59,180 nt of DNA from positions 1-59,180 of the IMG/VR virus record IMGVR_UViG_3300042691_016575; one strand, written 5' to 3'. Position numbers and translations under genes: made by a program. The notes under the pieces were generated by a model. It saw only the letters and a list, made by a program, of their open reading frames with translations. It was not told the origin of the DNA and ran no database searches. Below, in pieces: positions 46,307-55,074 of this stretch. How positions within the stretch are numbered: position 1 is the first letter of the stretch; the number at the start of each line of letters is the position of its first letter. This DNA is from a virus.

Positions 46307-46671
46307 AAATATTAGAAAAATTTAGTTTAATTCCTTCTAAAGTAAAAGACTATATATTAATAGGACTAATTGTTTCTATTGTTATAATTGTTATTGTTAT
46401 GTCTATTAATAACTTTAATGATGTAAGAAGACAAATAAAAATAGAAAAAACAAAGAATGAATTGGTAGATACAAAAATACAAGTGGAGCAAGACAAAAAA
46501 GCATTAGAAGATAATGTTAAGGCTCATGATAGTTTTATTCAAACCACTGTTAAAGAGATTAAAAACATTACAAAAATAAAACCTAAAAGAATTAAATATG
46601 AAAAAATTAAAGTTAGGGATACTAGTTATGATGCTATGCGTAGGGTGCTTGACACTGCACAGCCAAACTAA
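46303..46671 (+). CDS. Inner-membrane spanin-like protein
   Basis: 122 residues from the ATG at 46303, which overlaps the endolysin stop (ATGA). A membrane segment at about residues 17-39 (YILIGLIVSIVIIVIVMSIN) is followed by a periplasmic coiled coil (KIEKTKNELVDTKIQVEQDK) and a Lys/Arg-rich end. The topology, position after the endolysin and overlap with a second lipoprotein-like gene fit an Rz-type i-spanin, which connects inner and outer membranes in the last step of lysis. Sequence identity to known spanins cannot be judged here. Confidence 0.65.
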   Translation: MKILEKFSLIPSKVKDYILIGLIVSIVIIVIVMSINNFNDVRRQIKIEKTKNELVDTKIQVEQDKKALEDNVKAHDSFIQTTVKEIKNITKIKPKRIKYEKIKVRDTSYDAMRRVLDTAQPN

Positions 46672-47050
46672 AGATTTAAATTCTCCAGAAAGAGTTGAGG
46701 CTTTATATAAAATAACTATTCAACATAAAGAACTTACAAAACAAGTTCAAGATTGTCAGAATAGATATAATGCAGAAATGCAAGAATTCGAAAACAAATA
46801 TAAACAAATACATAGCTTAGCAGTAGCTTTAGGCGAAGAATCTAGTGCTTTTGTTGATCATAATTTAGACTTGCAAGCTGGTTTATTAGGCTCTTTAAAA
46901 AAACAAGAAGAGCAAGAAGTTAAACTAGCTAAACTAGAAGCTAAGAATAAGAAAAGATTTGGAATAGGAATATATGGGGGGTATGATGTAATAAACACTC
47001 AACCTTCTGCAGGGATTAGTTTTCATTATACATTAATACGTTTATTTTAA
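46598..47050 (+). CDS. Outer-membrane spanin candidate with signal sequence and C-terminal beta strands
   Basis: 150 residues starting inside the i-spanin-like gene, 74 bases in a different frame. The N-terminus is a signal sequence, MKKLKLGILVMMLCVGCLTL, with a Cys at residue 17 in an imperfect lipobox (CVGC; position -3 is not Leu). A coiled coil covers residues 30-110. The last 30 residues (FGIGIYGGYDV ... ISFHYTLIRLF) alternate like outer-membrane beta strands and end in Phe, as outer-membrane proteins do. Nested overlap with the previous gene is the classic Rz/Rz1 arrangement, though Rz1 proteins are usually much shorter. Confidence 0.6.
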   Translation: MKKLKLGILVMMLCVGCLTLHSQTKDLNSPERVEALYKITIQHKELTKQVQDCQNRYNAEMQEFENKYKQIHSLAVALGEESSAFVDHNLDLQAGLLGSLKKQEEQEVKLAKLEAKNKKRFGIGIYGGYDVINTQPSAGISFHYTLIRLF

Positions 47051-47054
47051 TACA

Positions 47055-47195
47055 ATGGCAAAATTAACCAACACAGTAGAGAAAAAAGTAACACCAAACG
47101 TTAGTCGTCCAGGTATACACTCTAAAGCAAAAACATCTAGTTTAAAAACTAGTAAAAATTATAAGAAAGCGTATAGATCACAAGGCAGAGTATAA
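47055..47195 (+). CDS. 46-residue basic protein, unknown
   Basis: The frame from 47055 encodes 46 residues rich in Lys, Ser and Thr (NVSRPGIHSKAKTSSLKTS, then KNYKKAYRSQGRV). The stop TAA shares its final A with the ATG of the next gene (TAATG), a typical coupled arrangement. I recall similar short RPGIHSK proteins in Bacteroidota phages. The function is unknown. The basic composition suggests nucleic-acid or capsid interior contact. Confidence 0.6.
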   Translation: MAKLTNTVEKKVTPNVSRPGIHSKAKTSSLKTSKNYKKAYRSQGRV

Positions 47196-47494
47196 TGAAT
47201 ATAGTATATCAAGGAAAGATTGCTTTAGATGGTAGTACAAGAATTAATTGTACAACTACATCTATGGTCGTTTCTTTAATTATATTAAATAATATAGATA
47301 ATAATTACACTGTAACAGTTAATAGATTTGAAACTGGACCTGGTATACATGAGGTTCCTATATATAAATTTGATTTAGATGCTGGAGATTCTGTAAGAGA
47401 TACAACTATTTATACATTATCTCAAGGTGATTATATTCGCTTAGAGTCTACACAGCTTGATACAACATATTATATTTCAGCAGAAACAACATGA
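47195..47494 (+). CDS. Small beta-rich protein, unknown, upstream of the tail fibre gene
   Basis: 99 residues of beta-sandwich character: alternating hydrophobic strands (SMVVSLIILNNIDNNYTVTV), then IYKFDLDAGDSVRD and GDYIRLEST. No signal peptide or Cys. Its start and stop overlap both neighbours by 1 and 4 bases. This tight packing with the tail fibre gene suggests a fibre-associated or adaptor protein. No family is recognised. Confidence 0.55.
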   Translation: MNIVYQGKIALDGSTRINCTTTSMVVSLIILNNIDNNYTVTVNRFETGPGIHEVPIYKFDLDAGDSVRDTTIYTLSQGDYIRLESTQLDTTYYISAETT

Positions 47495-49122
47495 TACAAG
47501 TTTATGATAAGTATGGAAAGATAAAATCTTCAGGACTTCCTGGGTCAGGTACTGTTACAAGTTTTTCAGCAGGTGATTTATCTCCAATATTCACTTCTAC
47601 AGTAACTTCTCCTACAAGCACTCCTAATATTTCCTTCTCTAAGATATCACAAGCACAAAATTTATTTTATGCTAGTCCTAATGGTTCTTCAGGGCTTCCA
47701 ACATTTAGAGCTTTAGTAGCAGCAGATATTCCTACATTAACAAATTATGTACCTACTAGTAGAACATTAACTATTAATGGTGTTACATATGACCTTTCTT
47801 CAGATAGAAGCTGGACAGTAACAGCTTCTGGAGCTACATGGGGAAGTATTACAGGAACAATAACATCCCAAACAGATTTAATTACATACCTATCTACTAA
47901 TTATTTTCCTATTCCTACAGGAACTGTTTCTCAATATATTAGGGGGGATGGTAGTTTAGCCACATTTCCTGCAACAAGTGGGGGAGGAGGAGCTTCTATA
48001 TCTTTTTATCTTAATGGTTCAGTTTCACAAGGTACATTTGGAGGAGTTGCATTTAAAGAAATGGATAGAACGCCAATTTTAGGTGCGGGTACTAATTTTA
48101 CAATAAATACAAATGGATATATTGAGTCTTTTATAACTGATGCAGGAGTACCTAATTTATTAGAGATACCTGGAGGTAATTGGAATTTTGAAACTTATTT
48201 TAGTGCTTCAAGTGGTGGAGGTTCACCATCATTTTACGTTGAGTTATACAAATGGGATGGTGCAACTTTATCTTTAATAGCAAGTAGTTCTACAACTCCA
48301 GAGAATATAACAGGAGGCACAAGTATAGATTTATATGTTAGTGCTTTAGCAGTCCCACAAACTACTTTATTAGCAACTGATAGATTAGCAGTAAGAATAT
48401 GGGTTAATAATAGTGGAAGAACTATTACACTTCATACAGAGGACAATAATCTTTGTCAAGTAATAACAACATTTTCAACTGGTTTAACTGCATTAAATGG
48501 ACTTACAGCACAAGTACAAAATTTAGCAGTAGGTACAACAGGAACTGATTTTGCTATTAACTCTACTACATCAACACATACATTTAATTTACCAACAGCT
48601 TCTGCAACTAATAGAGGAGCTTTAAGTTCAGCAGATTGGATTGCTTTTAGTAATAGGAAAAGACAAATTGTAAATGATACTACTTCAGTAACCACAACTG
48701 GAGTTGCTGTAGCTACTCTAGTAAAAACTTATGAAATAACAACAGGCACTTTACCTATAAGTGGTTTTTTAGATATTTTTATGTATTTAACAAGGTCTGG
48801 GGCAACATCAGGTGCGTATACATTATCAATAAGTGTAAATAGTGTAAATAATTTTGCAACATCTACATTTATTGCTGGATTATCAACACCAGGGAACTTT
48901 GTACAAACACTACCACTAAAAGCAAAACTTGTATTAAAGAGTGGCACAATAACAGGAGCAAATATAGCACAATCAACAGGTGATAATTATCTTAACATGA
49001 CAAGCGTACCTACACCAGTGACTTGTAATAACACAGCAGGGTCAGTTTGGTTTTTTGTATATGTAACACCATCAAGTTCAGGACAATCTTGGACATTACA
49101 AGGAGTAGAAATAACTATATAA
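47491..49122 (+). CDS. Tail fibre / receptor-binding protein
   Basis: 543 residues, rich in Ser, Thr, Gly and Ala. The N-terminal half has segments frequent in phage fibres (VTSFSAGDLSPIFTSTVTSP, GLPTFRALVAADIPTL, TISQYIRGDGSLATFP-like repeats), suggesting repeated shaft units. A Gly-rich hinge near residue 165 precedes beta-rich globular regions. The last 135 residues (ISGFLDIFMYLTRSG ... WTLQGVEITI) look like a receptor-binding head. No enzyme motif is visible. The gene is closely followed by a 131-residue protein that may be a partner or chaperone. Confidence 0.75.
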   Translation: MIQVYDKYGKIKSSGLPGSGTVTSFSAGDLSPIFTSTVTSPTSTPNISFSKISQAQNLFYASPNGSSGLPTFRALVAADIPTLTNYVPTSRTLTINGVTYDLSSDRSWTVTASGATWGSITGTITSQTDLITYLSTNYFPIPTGTVSQYIRGDGSLATFPATSGGGGASISFYLNGSVSQGTFGGVAFKEMDRTPILGAGTNFTINTNGYIESFITDAGVPNLLEIPGGNWNFETYFSASSGGGSPSFYVELYKWDGATLSLIASSSTTPENITGGTSIDLYVSALAVPQTTLLATDRLAVRIWVNNSGRTITLHTEDNNLCQVITTFSTGLTALNGLTAQVQNLAVGTTGTDFAINSTTSTHTFNLPTASATNRGALSSADWIAFSNRKRQIVNDTTSVTTTGVAVATLVKTYEITTGTLPISGFLDIFMYLTRSGATSGAYTLSISVNSVNNFATSTFIAGLSTPGNFVQTLPLKAKLVLKSGTITGANIAQSTGDNYLNMTSVPTPVTCNNTAGSVWFFVYVTPSSSGQSWTLQGVEITI

Positions 49123-49518
49123 ATGAAAACAATATTAGAAACAAACACAGGGAAGGTTCTTTTTGCTGTAGTAGATGATTATGAATTACAAGATAATCAG
49201 ATATCGATAGAGTCTTTATTAACTGAAAGCTTTGTTAATCCCTTTTGGAATTTTGAGACTCAGGTATTTTATGAAGGTGCAACAACTCAAGAAATAAATG
49301 ATATCAGAATACCACAAGCTCTTGAGATAGATTTATATTATACAGGTCTTATCTCAGACCTTTTAAGAAAACATGTTGAAAAGAAAATACTCAGAGGCAT
49401 TGATATACCACAAGCAGTAGAGGAAGAAGTAAATAGACTTAGAGCAGAGTGTAATCAGAAGATTATGGATTTAGGAATAACAAACTTTGCATACAGACAA
49501 TCAAATTTAAGATTATGA
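49123..49518 (+). CDS. Unknown protein next to the fibre gene, possible fibre partner
   Basis: 131 residues starting at the base after the fibre stop. Beta-type N-terminus (TNTGKVLFAVVDDYELQ) and helical, charged C-terminal half (RKHVEKKILRGIDIPQAVEE). Its size and position are those of tail-fibre assembly chaperones, but no signature supports that. Its stop overlaps the next start (ATGA). Confidence 0.55.
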   Translation: MKTILETNTGKVLFAVVDDYELQDNQISIESLLTESFVNPFWNFETQVFYEGATTQEINDIRIPQALEIDLYYTGLISDLLRKHVEKKILRGIDIPQAVEEEVNRLRAECNQKIMDLGITNFAYRQSNLRL

Positions 49519-51014
49519 AAAAACTTTTATCAATTTTGTTTCTATTAAATGCGTTAATATTAACATCTCAAACTGTAACTTATCAACCAAGTAATACAGT
49601 TATTTCAAATCCTGAAAAAGGATTTTATCATTATACATCAACTGGCTCTTCTGGAGGATATAATCTAGTAAACCAATCTACAATAGCTGGTTATAGAACA
49701 AATGAAAATATCACAGTAATACAAAGACAATTCTTTCTACGAGACTTTATTACTGGTATTCCAATCACTTCTACATATCTAACTAATATGCAAACTGATT
49801 TTAACAGAATCAGAAATGCAGGAACTAAAGTGATAGTTAGATTTACATATACATCGTCAAGTTCTTATACAGTATTTCAGCCTACAAAAGCGCAAATACT
49901 TGCACACATTGCACAACTTGCACCTGTAGTGAACGCTAACAAAGATGTTATTGTAGCTATTCAAGCAGGGTTTATTGGCAAGTATGGGGAGTGGTACTAC
50001 ACAGGAAGTAATGAGTTTGGTAATGGAAATTACACTATATTAACTACAACTCAATGGAATAATAGAAAAGAAGTAATGGATAGAATGGTTAGTTCATTTG
50101 ATGCTACTATTCCATTACAATTAAGATATGTTTTTGCAAAACAAAAAATGTATGGAAATACTTTTGTAGGTAGAATAGGATTTTACAATGATAGTTTCTT
50201 AGGAACTTATGGTGATTCAGGAACATTTAATGTTAGTTCAAAATATGGTACACCAACTGCTGCAGACCTAACCTACTGGCAAAATGCTACAATAAATAAT
50301 CCTGTTACTGGAGAAACTAATATGGTTAATTCTCCAAGAACAGATTGTTCTAATACTCTACTAGAGATGGATAGATACAATTGGAGTTTAATTAACAAAG
50401 ATTATTTTCCAACTGTAATTACAGCATGGCAAACTAATGGATGCTTTACAACAATACAAAAAAGTATTGGATATGATTTTAGACTTAATAGTTCAAATAT
50501 AACTAATGGGGTTCTAACTATTAATATTGGAAATTATGGGTATGCCAATGTGTTTAAAGATAGAAAAGCATTTTTAATATGTAAAAATACAACCACCAAT
50601 GTTAATTATTCTTTTGTGATTGATAATAACATTAAGAATATAAGAACTACAAATTATACAATCACTACTAACCTAGCATCCCTAGGATTACCAGTAGGAA
50701 CTTATAAATTATTTCTAAATCTTCCAGATCCATTCATTAGTAACAAACTTTATTCAATTCAAACTTCTAATCTAAACACATGGACAACAGAAGGGTTTAA
50801 CGATTTACAACAAACCTTTACAGTTAACAGTTTAAATATAATTGGTAAAAGGATTGTAATACAAGATGAAGAAATTACAGAAGTTAAAATATACAATTTT
50901 ACTGGATCATTAATTTCAACAAATTTGGATTTATCAGATCTACCCGAAGGAATGTATATTGTAGTTGCTAAAACAAGAACAAATAAAATTATAACTAAAA
51001 AAATACACTTATGA
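49515..51014 (+). CDS. Secreted DUF4874/DUF4832-type protein with T9SS C-terminal sorting domain
   Basis: 499 residues. Residues 1-19 are a signal peptide (MKKLLSILFLLNALILTSQT). The body matches the DUF4874 + DUF4832 pair found in secreted bacterial glycoside-hydrolase-like proteins: ISNPEKGFYHYTST, QTDFNRIRNAGTKVIVRFTY, IQAGFIGKYGEWYYTG and GRIGFYNDSFLGTYGD. The last 60 residues have a type IX secretion sorting-domain pattern: KIYNFTGSLIST, LDLSDLPEGMYIVVAKTRTN and the ending KIITKKIHL. This would let infected cells export it through the host T9SS. A paralogue without signal or sorting domain is at 52590. Substrate and purpose are unknown. Confidence 0.8.
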   Translation: MKKLLSILFLLNALILTSQTVTYQPSNTVISNPEKGFYHYTSTGSSGGYNLVNQSTIAGYRTNENITVIQRQFFLRDFITGIPITSTYLTNMQTDFNRIRNAGTKVIVRFTYTSSSSYTVFQPTKAQILAHIAQLAPVVNANKDVIVAIQAGFIGKYGEWYYTGSNEFGNGNYTILTTTQWNNRKEVMDRMVSSFDATIPLQLRYVFAKQKMYGNTFVGRIGFYNDSFLGTYGDSGTFNVSSKYGTPTAADLTYWQNATINNPVTGETNMVNSPRTDCSNTLLEMDRYNWSLINKDYFPTVITAWQTNGCFTTIQKSIGYDFRLNSSNITNGVLTINIGNYGYANVFKDRKAFLICKNTTTNVNYSFVIDNNIKNIRTTNYTITTNLASLGLPVGTYKLFLNLPDPFISNKLYSIQTSNLNTWTTEGFNDLQQTFTVNSLNIIGKRIVIQDEEITEVKIYNFTGSLISTNLDLSDLPEGMYIVVAKTRTNKIITKKIHL

Positions 51015-51373
51015 AATTTCAATTTCCAGATTTAGATATAATGGGTCATTTTAAATCAATATCAATTGATTTAGATAACTTAGAAGTAATAAAACAAAGA
51101 GGGTGGCACAAACATATTCCTTTAGGAATATTAGCTTATATAGCCACTTATATTGTAGTATCATTAATACCAGGAAGTATTTCATTTTTTCCTAAACATG
51201 TTATTACCACTTTCTTAGTATTTGTAGGGTGTATGACATTTGAGTGGGCCCAAAAAGGTAAAAGATTTATTGATGAATCTGAAAGATTTGAAAGTAATAA
51301 GGATGCTATTGTAAGTACTCCAACATTATTGCTAATAATTTTAGTTTTAAAACTAATAAAAGTAATTAAATAA
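51011..51373 (+). CDS. Small membrane protein, holin candidate
   Basis: 120 residues. Two hydrophobic segments (about residues 37-55, PLGILAYIATYIVVSLIPG, and 63-78, VITTFLVFVGCMTFEW) and a third, shorter one near the C-terminus (TLLLIILVLKLIKVI). Charged residues lie between them, and the C-terminus is Lys-rich. The small size and two to three spans fit a holin, although the lysis cassette is 5 kb upstream. No family is recognised. It overlaps the previous gene by 4 bases. Confidence 0.5.
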   Translation: MKFQFPDLDIMGHFKSISIDLDNLEVIKQRGWHKHIPLGILAYIATYIVVSLIPGSISFFPKHVITTFLVFVGCMTFEWAQKGKRFIDESERFESNKDAIVSTPTLLLIILVLKLIKVIK

Positions 51374-51378
51374 TTTTA

Positions 51379-51386
51379 TATATTTG
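51379..51386 (+). promoter_or_regulatory. Candidate -7 element before the anchor-module genes
   Basis: TATATTTG (TAnnTTTG) lies 22 bases before the ATG at 51408 in a 34-base gap. No correctly spaced TTG is seen. It may start a transcript for the accessory tail genes that share an N-terminal module. Confidence 0.4.
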
Positions 51387-51407
51387 TATAATTAAAATAA
51401 ATTCACT

Positions 51408-51827
51408 ATGGCATCAGTATCAAGATTTATAGGTTGGTCACAAGAAGCAAACTTATTATATCAAATATTAAAACAAGTTACACGACTAACAGCTGTTATA
51501 TTTAGTCTTAAACCTAAATATAAAGTTTATTCAGCTTTATTAGAACAACAAATAGATGGTACAGTTAGTGTTATTGCTGAGTTTGATAATACAGTGGGAG
51601 TTGCAGATTTTACAGGCAGTACTTTAGGAGATATTTCTATTGGGTTTTCTGGTCTACCCTCTTATACTAATGCTTTAGGGTATTGCTATTCTGGAGGAGA
51701 TGGAGAAGATTCATTTAACCCTTGGTTAGTTAGAGATAATAATTTACCATTCTTACAATTACTTAGCACTACTAGTTTAAGCCAGACTCAAAGTAAAATA
51801 AGAGTAGATATTAAAATCTTAATATGA
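51408..51827 (+). CDS. Accessory tail protein: shared N-terminal anchor module plus small beta domain
   Basis: 139 residues. Residues 1-33 (SRFIGWSQEANLLYQILKQV) are the anchor module also seen at 51824 and 52590. The rest is a beta domain (KYKVYSALLEQ, VIAEFDNTVG, IRVDIKILI) that pairs with the C-terminal domain of the protein at 56010 (PYKTYTAILTQ, VFENTLG, IYIEIRVYS). It is probably a virion accessory protein. Function is unknown. The stop overlaps the next ATG by 4 bases. Confidence 0.6.
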   Translation: MASVSRFIGWSQEANLLYQILKQVTRLTAVIFSLKPKYKVYSALLEQQIDGTVSVIAEFDNTVGVADFTGSTLGDISIGFSGLPSYTNALGYCYSGGDGEDSFNPWLVRDNNLPFLQLLSTTSLSQTQSKIRVDIKILI

Positions 51828-52579
51828 TACCAAGAAAACAAATAGGATTTAGTAATGAAGAAAATCTTCTTTGGGAAATATCAAGGCAACTTGATAGAGC
51901 TTTTGTTGTAATGCGTACAAGTGGAACAATTACCACTACCACTAGTACCTCCTCTACTACATCATCAACCACTACAACTACTACAACATTGTTTTGTGAA
52001 AATTGTGTAGAGGCTCCTGTAGTAATAGGAACACAAACTTGGCAAAAATGTAACTTAAATGTTACTACATATAGAAATGGAGATGTTATTCCTTTTGCTT
52101 CTAACGAGACTGAGTGGATTAACTATGCAATCGCAGGGACAGGGGCTTGGTGTTATTATGATTATAACCCTGCTAATGGGCCTATTTATGGAAAACTCTA
52201 TAACAGAGCTGCAGTTAATGATGTTAGGGGATTAGCTCCTCTTGGACAACATATTCCAACTATATCAGAGTTTAATACATTAATTACTTTCTTAGGAGGA
52301 ATAGGGATTGCAGGTGGTAAAATGAAGCAAGAAGGACTTTGTAGATGGCTTTCTCCTAACACAGGAGCCACTAATGAAAGTGGCTTTGCTGGATTACCTG
52401 GTGGAGCTAACTTTTATGGAACTTTTGCAGAGTTACAAACATCTGGGTTTTGGTGGAGCTCGACTATTTTAATTACAAATGTTAATGAAGTTATTTATAT
52501 AACATATAATGATAGTAATGTAACGATTGCTGCCTCTTTTGACTCTGAGGGGCATTCTGTAAGATGTTTAATAGACTAA
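51824..52579 (+). CDS. Accessory tail protein: anchor module, Thr linker and FISUMP domain
   Basis: 251 residues. Residues 1-30 carry the shared anchor module (KQIGFSNEENLLWEISRQLD), a Thr/Ser linker follows (about 37-55) and a FISUMP domain runs from about residue 56 to the end (VVIGTQTWQKCNLNV, WCYYDYN, YGKLYNRAAV, DVRGLAPLGQHIPT, HSVRCLID). This is the third FISUMP copy in the window. It shows that the display domain can ride on a different scaffold from those at 3955 and 11948. A cell-surface binding role is likely but inferred. Confidence 0.8.
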   Translation: MIPRKQIGFSNEENLLWEISRQLDRAFVVMRTSGTITTTTSTSSTTSSTTTTTTTLFCENCVEAPVVIGTQTWQKCNLNVTTYRNGDVIPFASNETEWINYAIAGTGAWCYYDYNPANGPIYGKLYNRAAVNDVRGLAPLGQHIPTISEFNTLITFLGGIGIAGGKMKQEGLCRWLSPNTGATNESGFAGLPGGANFYGTFAELQTSGFWWSSTILITNVNEVIYITYNDSNVTIAASFDSEGHSVRCLID

Positions 52580-52589
52580 ATATAATATA

Positions 52590-54026
52590 ATGGCTATATC
52601 AAAACAAATAGGTGGGGGCGAGAAGGCTAATCTCTTAAGGGAAATATCAAAACAGTTTGATAGATTGCTTAATGTAATTGGTGGGCAAGGAATAACTACA
52701 ATTATACCTGCATCCAACTTTTTCACTTACACTCCAGATACTACAACTATATTTGCAAATCCAGAAAGAGGATTACAAAAATATTCAAAAAATACTAGTG
52801 GTGGTTCATATTCTCTTATTAATCAAACAACATTAATTAATAATAGACTAGGAGTAGATAAAATAACTGTTTTGTATCGTTATGTAATGCTAGAAGCTTA
52901 TTTAAATACAGATGTTATCGATAATACATATTTAAATAATTTACAAACAGATTTTAATAGAATAAGAAACGCTGGAGTAAAAGTTATATTAAGAATATCA
53001 TATAATAATGATACAATAACTGACACACAACCTGTATTATCTAGAGTACTTAAACACATTAAAGCTTTATCTATAACATTTAATAATAATAAAGATGTAA
53101 TACTATCTATTCATGCTGGATCTATAGGTAAATATGGTGAGTGGTATTACACAGGAGGTAGTACAGAGTTTGGAGATACATCATCTATATCTCCTGCACA
53201 ATGGTTAAATAGAAAGGAAGTTGTAGATACTATGTTGAATGATTTTAGTAGTGATATTCCTATACAAGTTAGATATGCTGATGCCAAGCGTCAAATGTAT
53301 GGAAATACATTATTAACAGATTTAACTGCATTTCAAAATACACCAATTGCTAGAGTTGGGTTTTATAATGATGCATTTTTAAATGAGGATGGAGATATGG
53401 GAACATACAGTATTAGTGGCTGTACTGACCCTGTAGGTACTACAGATTATAATTTCATTGCTAATGCCTCTCAATATCTTCCAATGAATGGGGAGTCAAA
53501 TGGATTAAATCCATGTGATAGTGGTTTTAGAACATCAGGAGCTAATGCTCTTGTGGAATTATATAAATTAAAATTCTCATCATTAAATAGAGATTATTAT
53601 CTTCCAGTATGGAATAACTGGATAGCAGAAGGTGTATATGACACAGTTGTTAGAAATTTAGGATATAGAATACAATTAAACACACTACAGATAGAGGTTA
53701 CTAGTACAATTGATGTAACATTAACACTAGAAAATGTTGGGTATGCAACTATATTAAAACCAAAAACTGTATATTTAGTATTTGTAAGTGGTGCAACTGA
53801 ATATAAAAAAGAGTTAAACACTGATGCTAGATTTTGGACAGGATCTAGCACAATAACAAATTCTTTAGTTAATGATATTCCTAGTGGGCCATATGATTTA
53901 TATTTGCATATTGCAGATATTAATTTAGAATCTAGACCAGAATACAGTGTTAGATTAGCAAACTCTGATATAACTTTTAATAATTTAACAGGGTATAATA
54001 ATTTAAATTCTCAAGTTACCATATAA
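52590..54026 (+). CDS. Virion-anchored DUF4874/DUF4832-type protein
   Basis: 478 residues. Residues 1-32 are the shared anchor module (KQIGGGEKANLLREISKQFD). The body is the same DUF4874/DUF4832 pair as in the secreted protein at 49515: FANPERGLQKYSKNTS, QTDFNRIRNAGVKVILRISY, IHAGSIGKYGEWYYTG, ARVGFYNDAFLNEDGD. It has no signal peptide and no T9SS domain. The last 130 residues form beta domains. The parallel architecture suggests it is carried on the virion while its paralogue is secreted. A carbohydrate-degrading or binding activity is possible; catalytic residues cannot be assigned. Confidence 0.75.
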   Translation: MAISKQIGGGEKANLLREISKQFDRLLNVIGGQGITTIIPASNFFTYTPDTTTIFANPERGLQKYSKNTSGGSYSLINQTTLINNRLGVDKITVLYRYVMLEAYLNTDVIDNTYLNNLQTDFNRIRNAGVKVILRISYNNDTITDTQPVLSRVLKHIKALSITFNNNKDVILSIHAGSIGKYGEWYYTGGSTEFGDTSSISPAQWLNRKEVVDTMLNDFSSDIPIQVRYADAKRQMYGNTLLTDLTAFQNTPIARVGFYNDAFLNEDGDMGTYSISGCTDPVGTTDYNFIANASQYLPMNGESNGLNPCDSGFRTSGANALVELYKLKFSSLNRDYYLPVWNNWIAEGVYDTVVRNLGYRIQLNTLQIEVTSTIDVTLTLENVGYATILKPKTVYLVFVSGATEYKKELNTDARFWTGSSTITNSLVNDIPSGPYDLYLHIADINLESRPEYSVRLANSDITFNNLTGYNNLNSQVTI

Positions 54027-54051
54027 TAAACACAATAAACCAAACTACATA

Positions 54052-55062
54052 ATGAAACCAATTTTTATTACATGTCAGCCAGATGATCAATATTTTATTT
54101 GGCAAAACCATTTATATGTTGAATCTTGCTTACAACAAGGAATAGAAGAAGAACAGATACATATTCTTTTATACAAACCTACATATAGACAATATAATAC
54201 CAACTGGGAAAAACTTAAAGAATTCTATCCAAAACTAAACATTTTTGTTTATGAGGATAAAGGAGTACAACAACACTTAGGAATATACATTCCTATATTA
54301 CGCCCTCACATTCTTTGGCAACATTTTGAGGCTTTCCCTGAATTAAAAGATAAAACAATTGTATATACAGATTGTGATATTCTTTGGACAGATAGAATGA
54401 ATATATCTCATTTATTAGAAGATGACATAAATTATGTCAGTGATGCAAGTTCTTACTTAAATCATACATATTTTGAAAGTAAAAGAAAAGATGTTCTCCC
54501 TGAAAGATTATCAGATTATGAAGAAAGAGATTTTCTTGCAGAAATATGTAATATAGTTGGAATAAATAAAAACATAGCTGTAGAGAACAATTCTAACACA
54601 GGTGGTGTTCAATATATTTTAAAGAATGTTGATACAGAGTTCTGGAAAAAAGTAGAGGCAGATGTTCTTAAAATAAGAAAACATTTATTACAAGCTAATA
54701 AAGATTTCTATAAAGATGAAAATGCAGGAATACAATCATGGTGTGCAGATTTATGGGCAGTACAATTTAATCTTTGGTTTCATAATAGAGAAACAAAAGT
54801 GACACCAGAATTAAACTTTGCTTGGGCCCCTGATCCAATTGTAAAATTAGACTCACACCCAATATTACATAATGCAGGAATAACAGGAACAGAAACAGCA
54901 CATCCTTGTTTTTATAAAGGAAAATATCATCAAGGAGTAAGTCCTTTTACAGACCCATACTTAGATGAAGTTCTTAACCATGATGTTTCTAAGAATTATT
55001 GTACATGGTATTATGCAAACAAGCTTGACGAATTAAGAAAAAAATATAAAATTAATTATTAA
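54052..55062 (+). CDS. Glycosyltransferase-like protein (GT-A fold, DxD motif)
   Basis: 336 residues. The N-terminal half looks like a Rossmann-type nucleotide-sugar domain (FITCQPDDQYFIWQNHLYVE), with D107-C-D109 in KTIVYTDCDILW as the metal-binding DxD motif of GT-A glycosyltransferases. The acceptor side includes NTGGVQYILKNVD and HPILHNAGITGTE, typical of phage and capsule glycosyltransferases. No membrane segment. It lies among the tail-fibre genes and next to a Thr-rich protein, so it may glycosylate Thr-rich virion linkers or modify host surface sugars; both are inference. Confidence 0.75.
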   Translation: MKPIFITCQPDDQYFIWQNHLYVESCLQQGIEEEQIHILLYKPTYRQYNTNWEKLKEFYPKLNIFVYEDKGVQQHLGIYIPILRPHILWQHFEAFPELKDKTIVYTDCDILWTDRMNISHLLEDDINYVSDASSYLNHTYFESKRKDVLPERLSDYEERDFLAEICNIVGINKNIAVENNSNTGGVQYILKNVDTEFWKKVEADVLKIRKHLLQANKDFYKDENAGIQSWCADLWAVQFNLWFHNRETKVTPELNFAWAPDPIVKLDSHPILHNAGITGTETAHPCFYKGKYHQGVSPFTDPYLDEVLNHDVSKNYCTWYYANKLDELRKKYKINY

Positions 55063-55074
55063 ATAACAATTATC

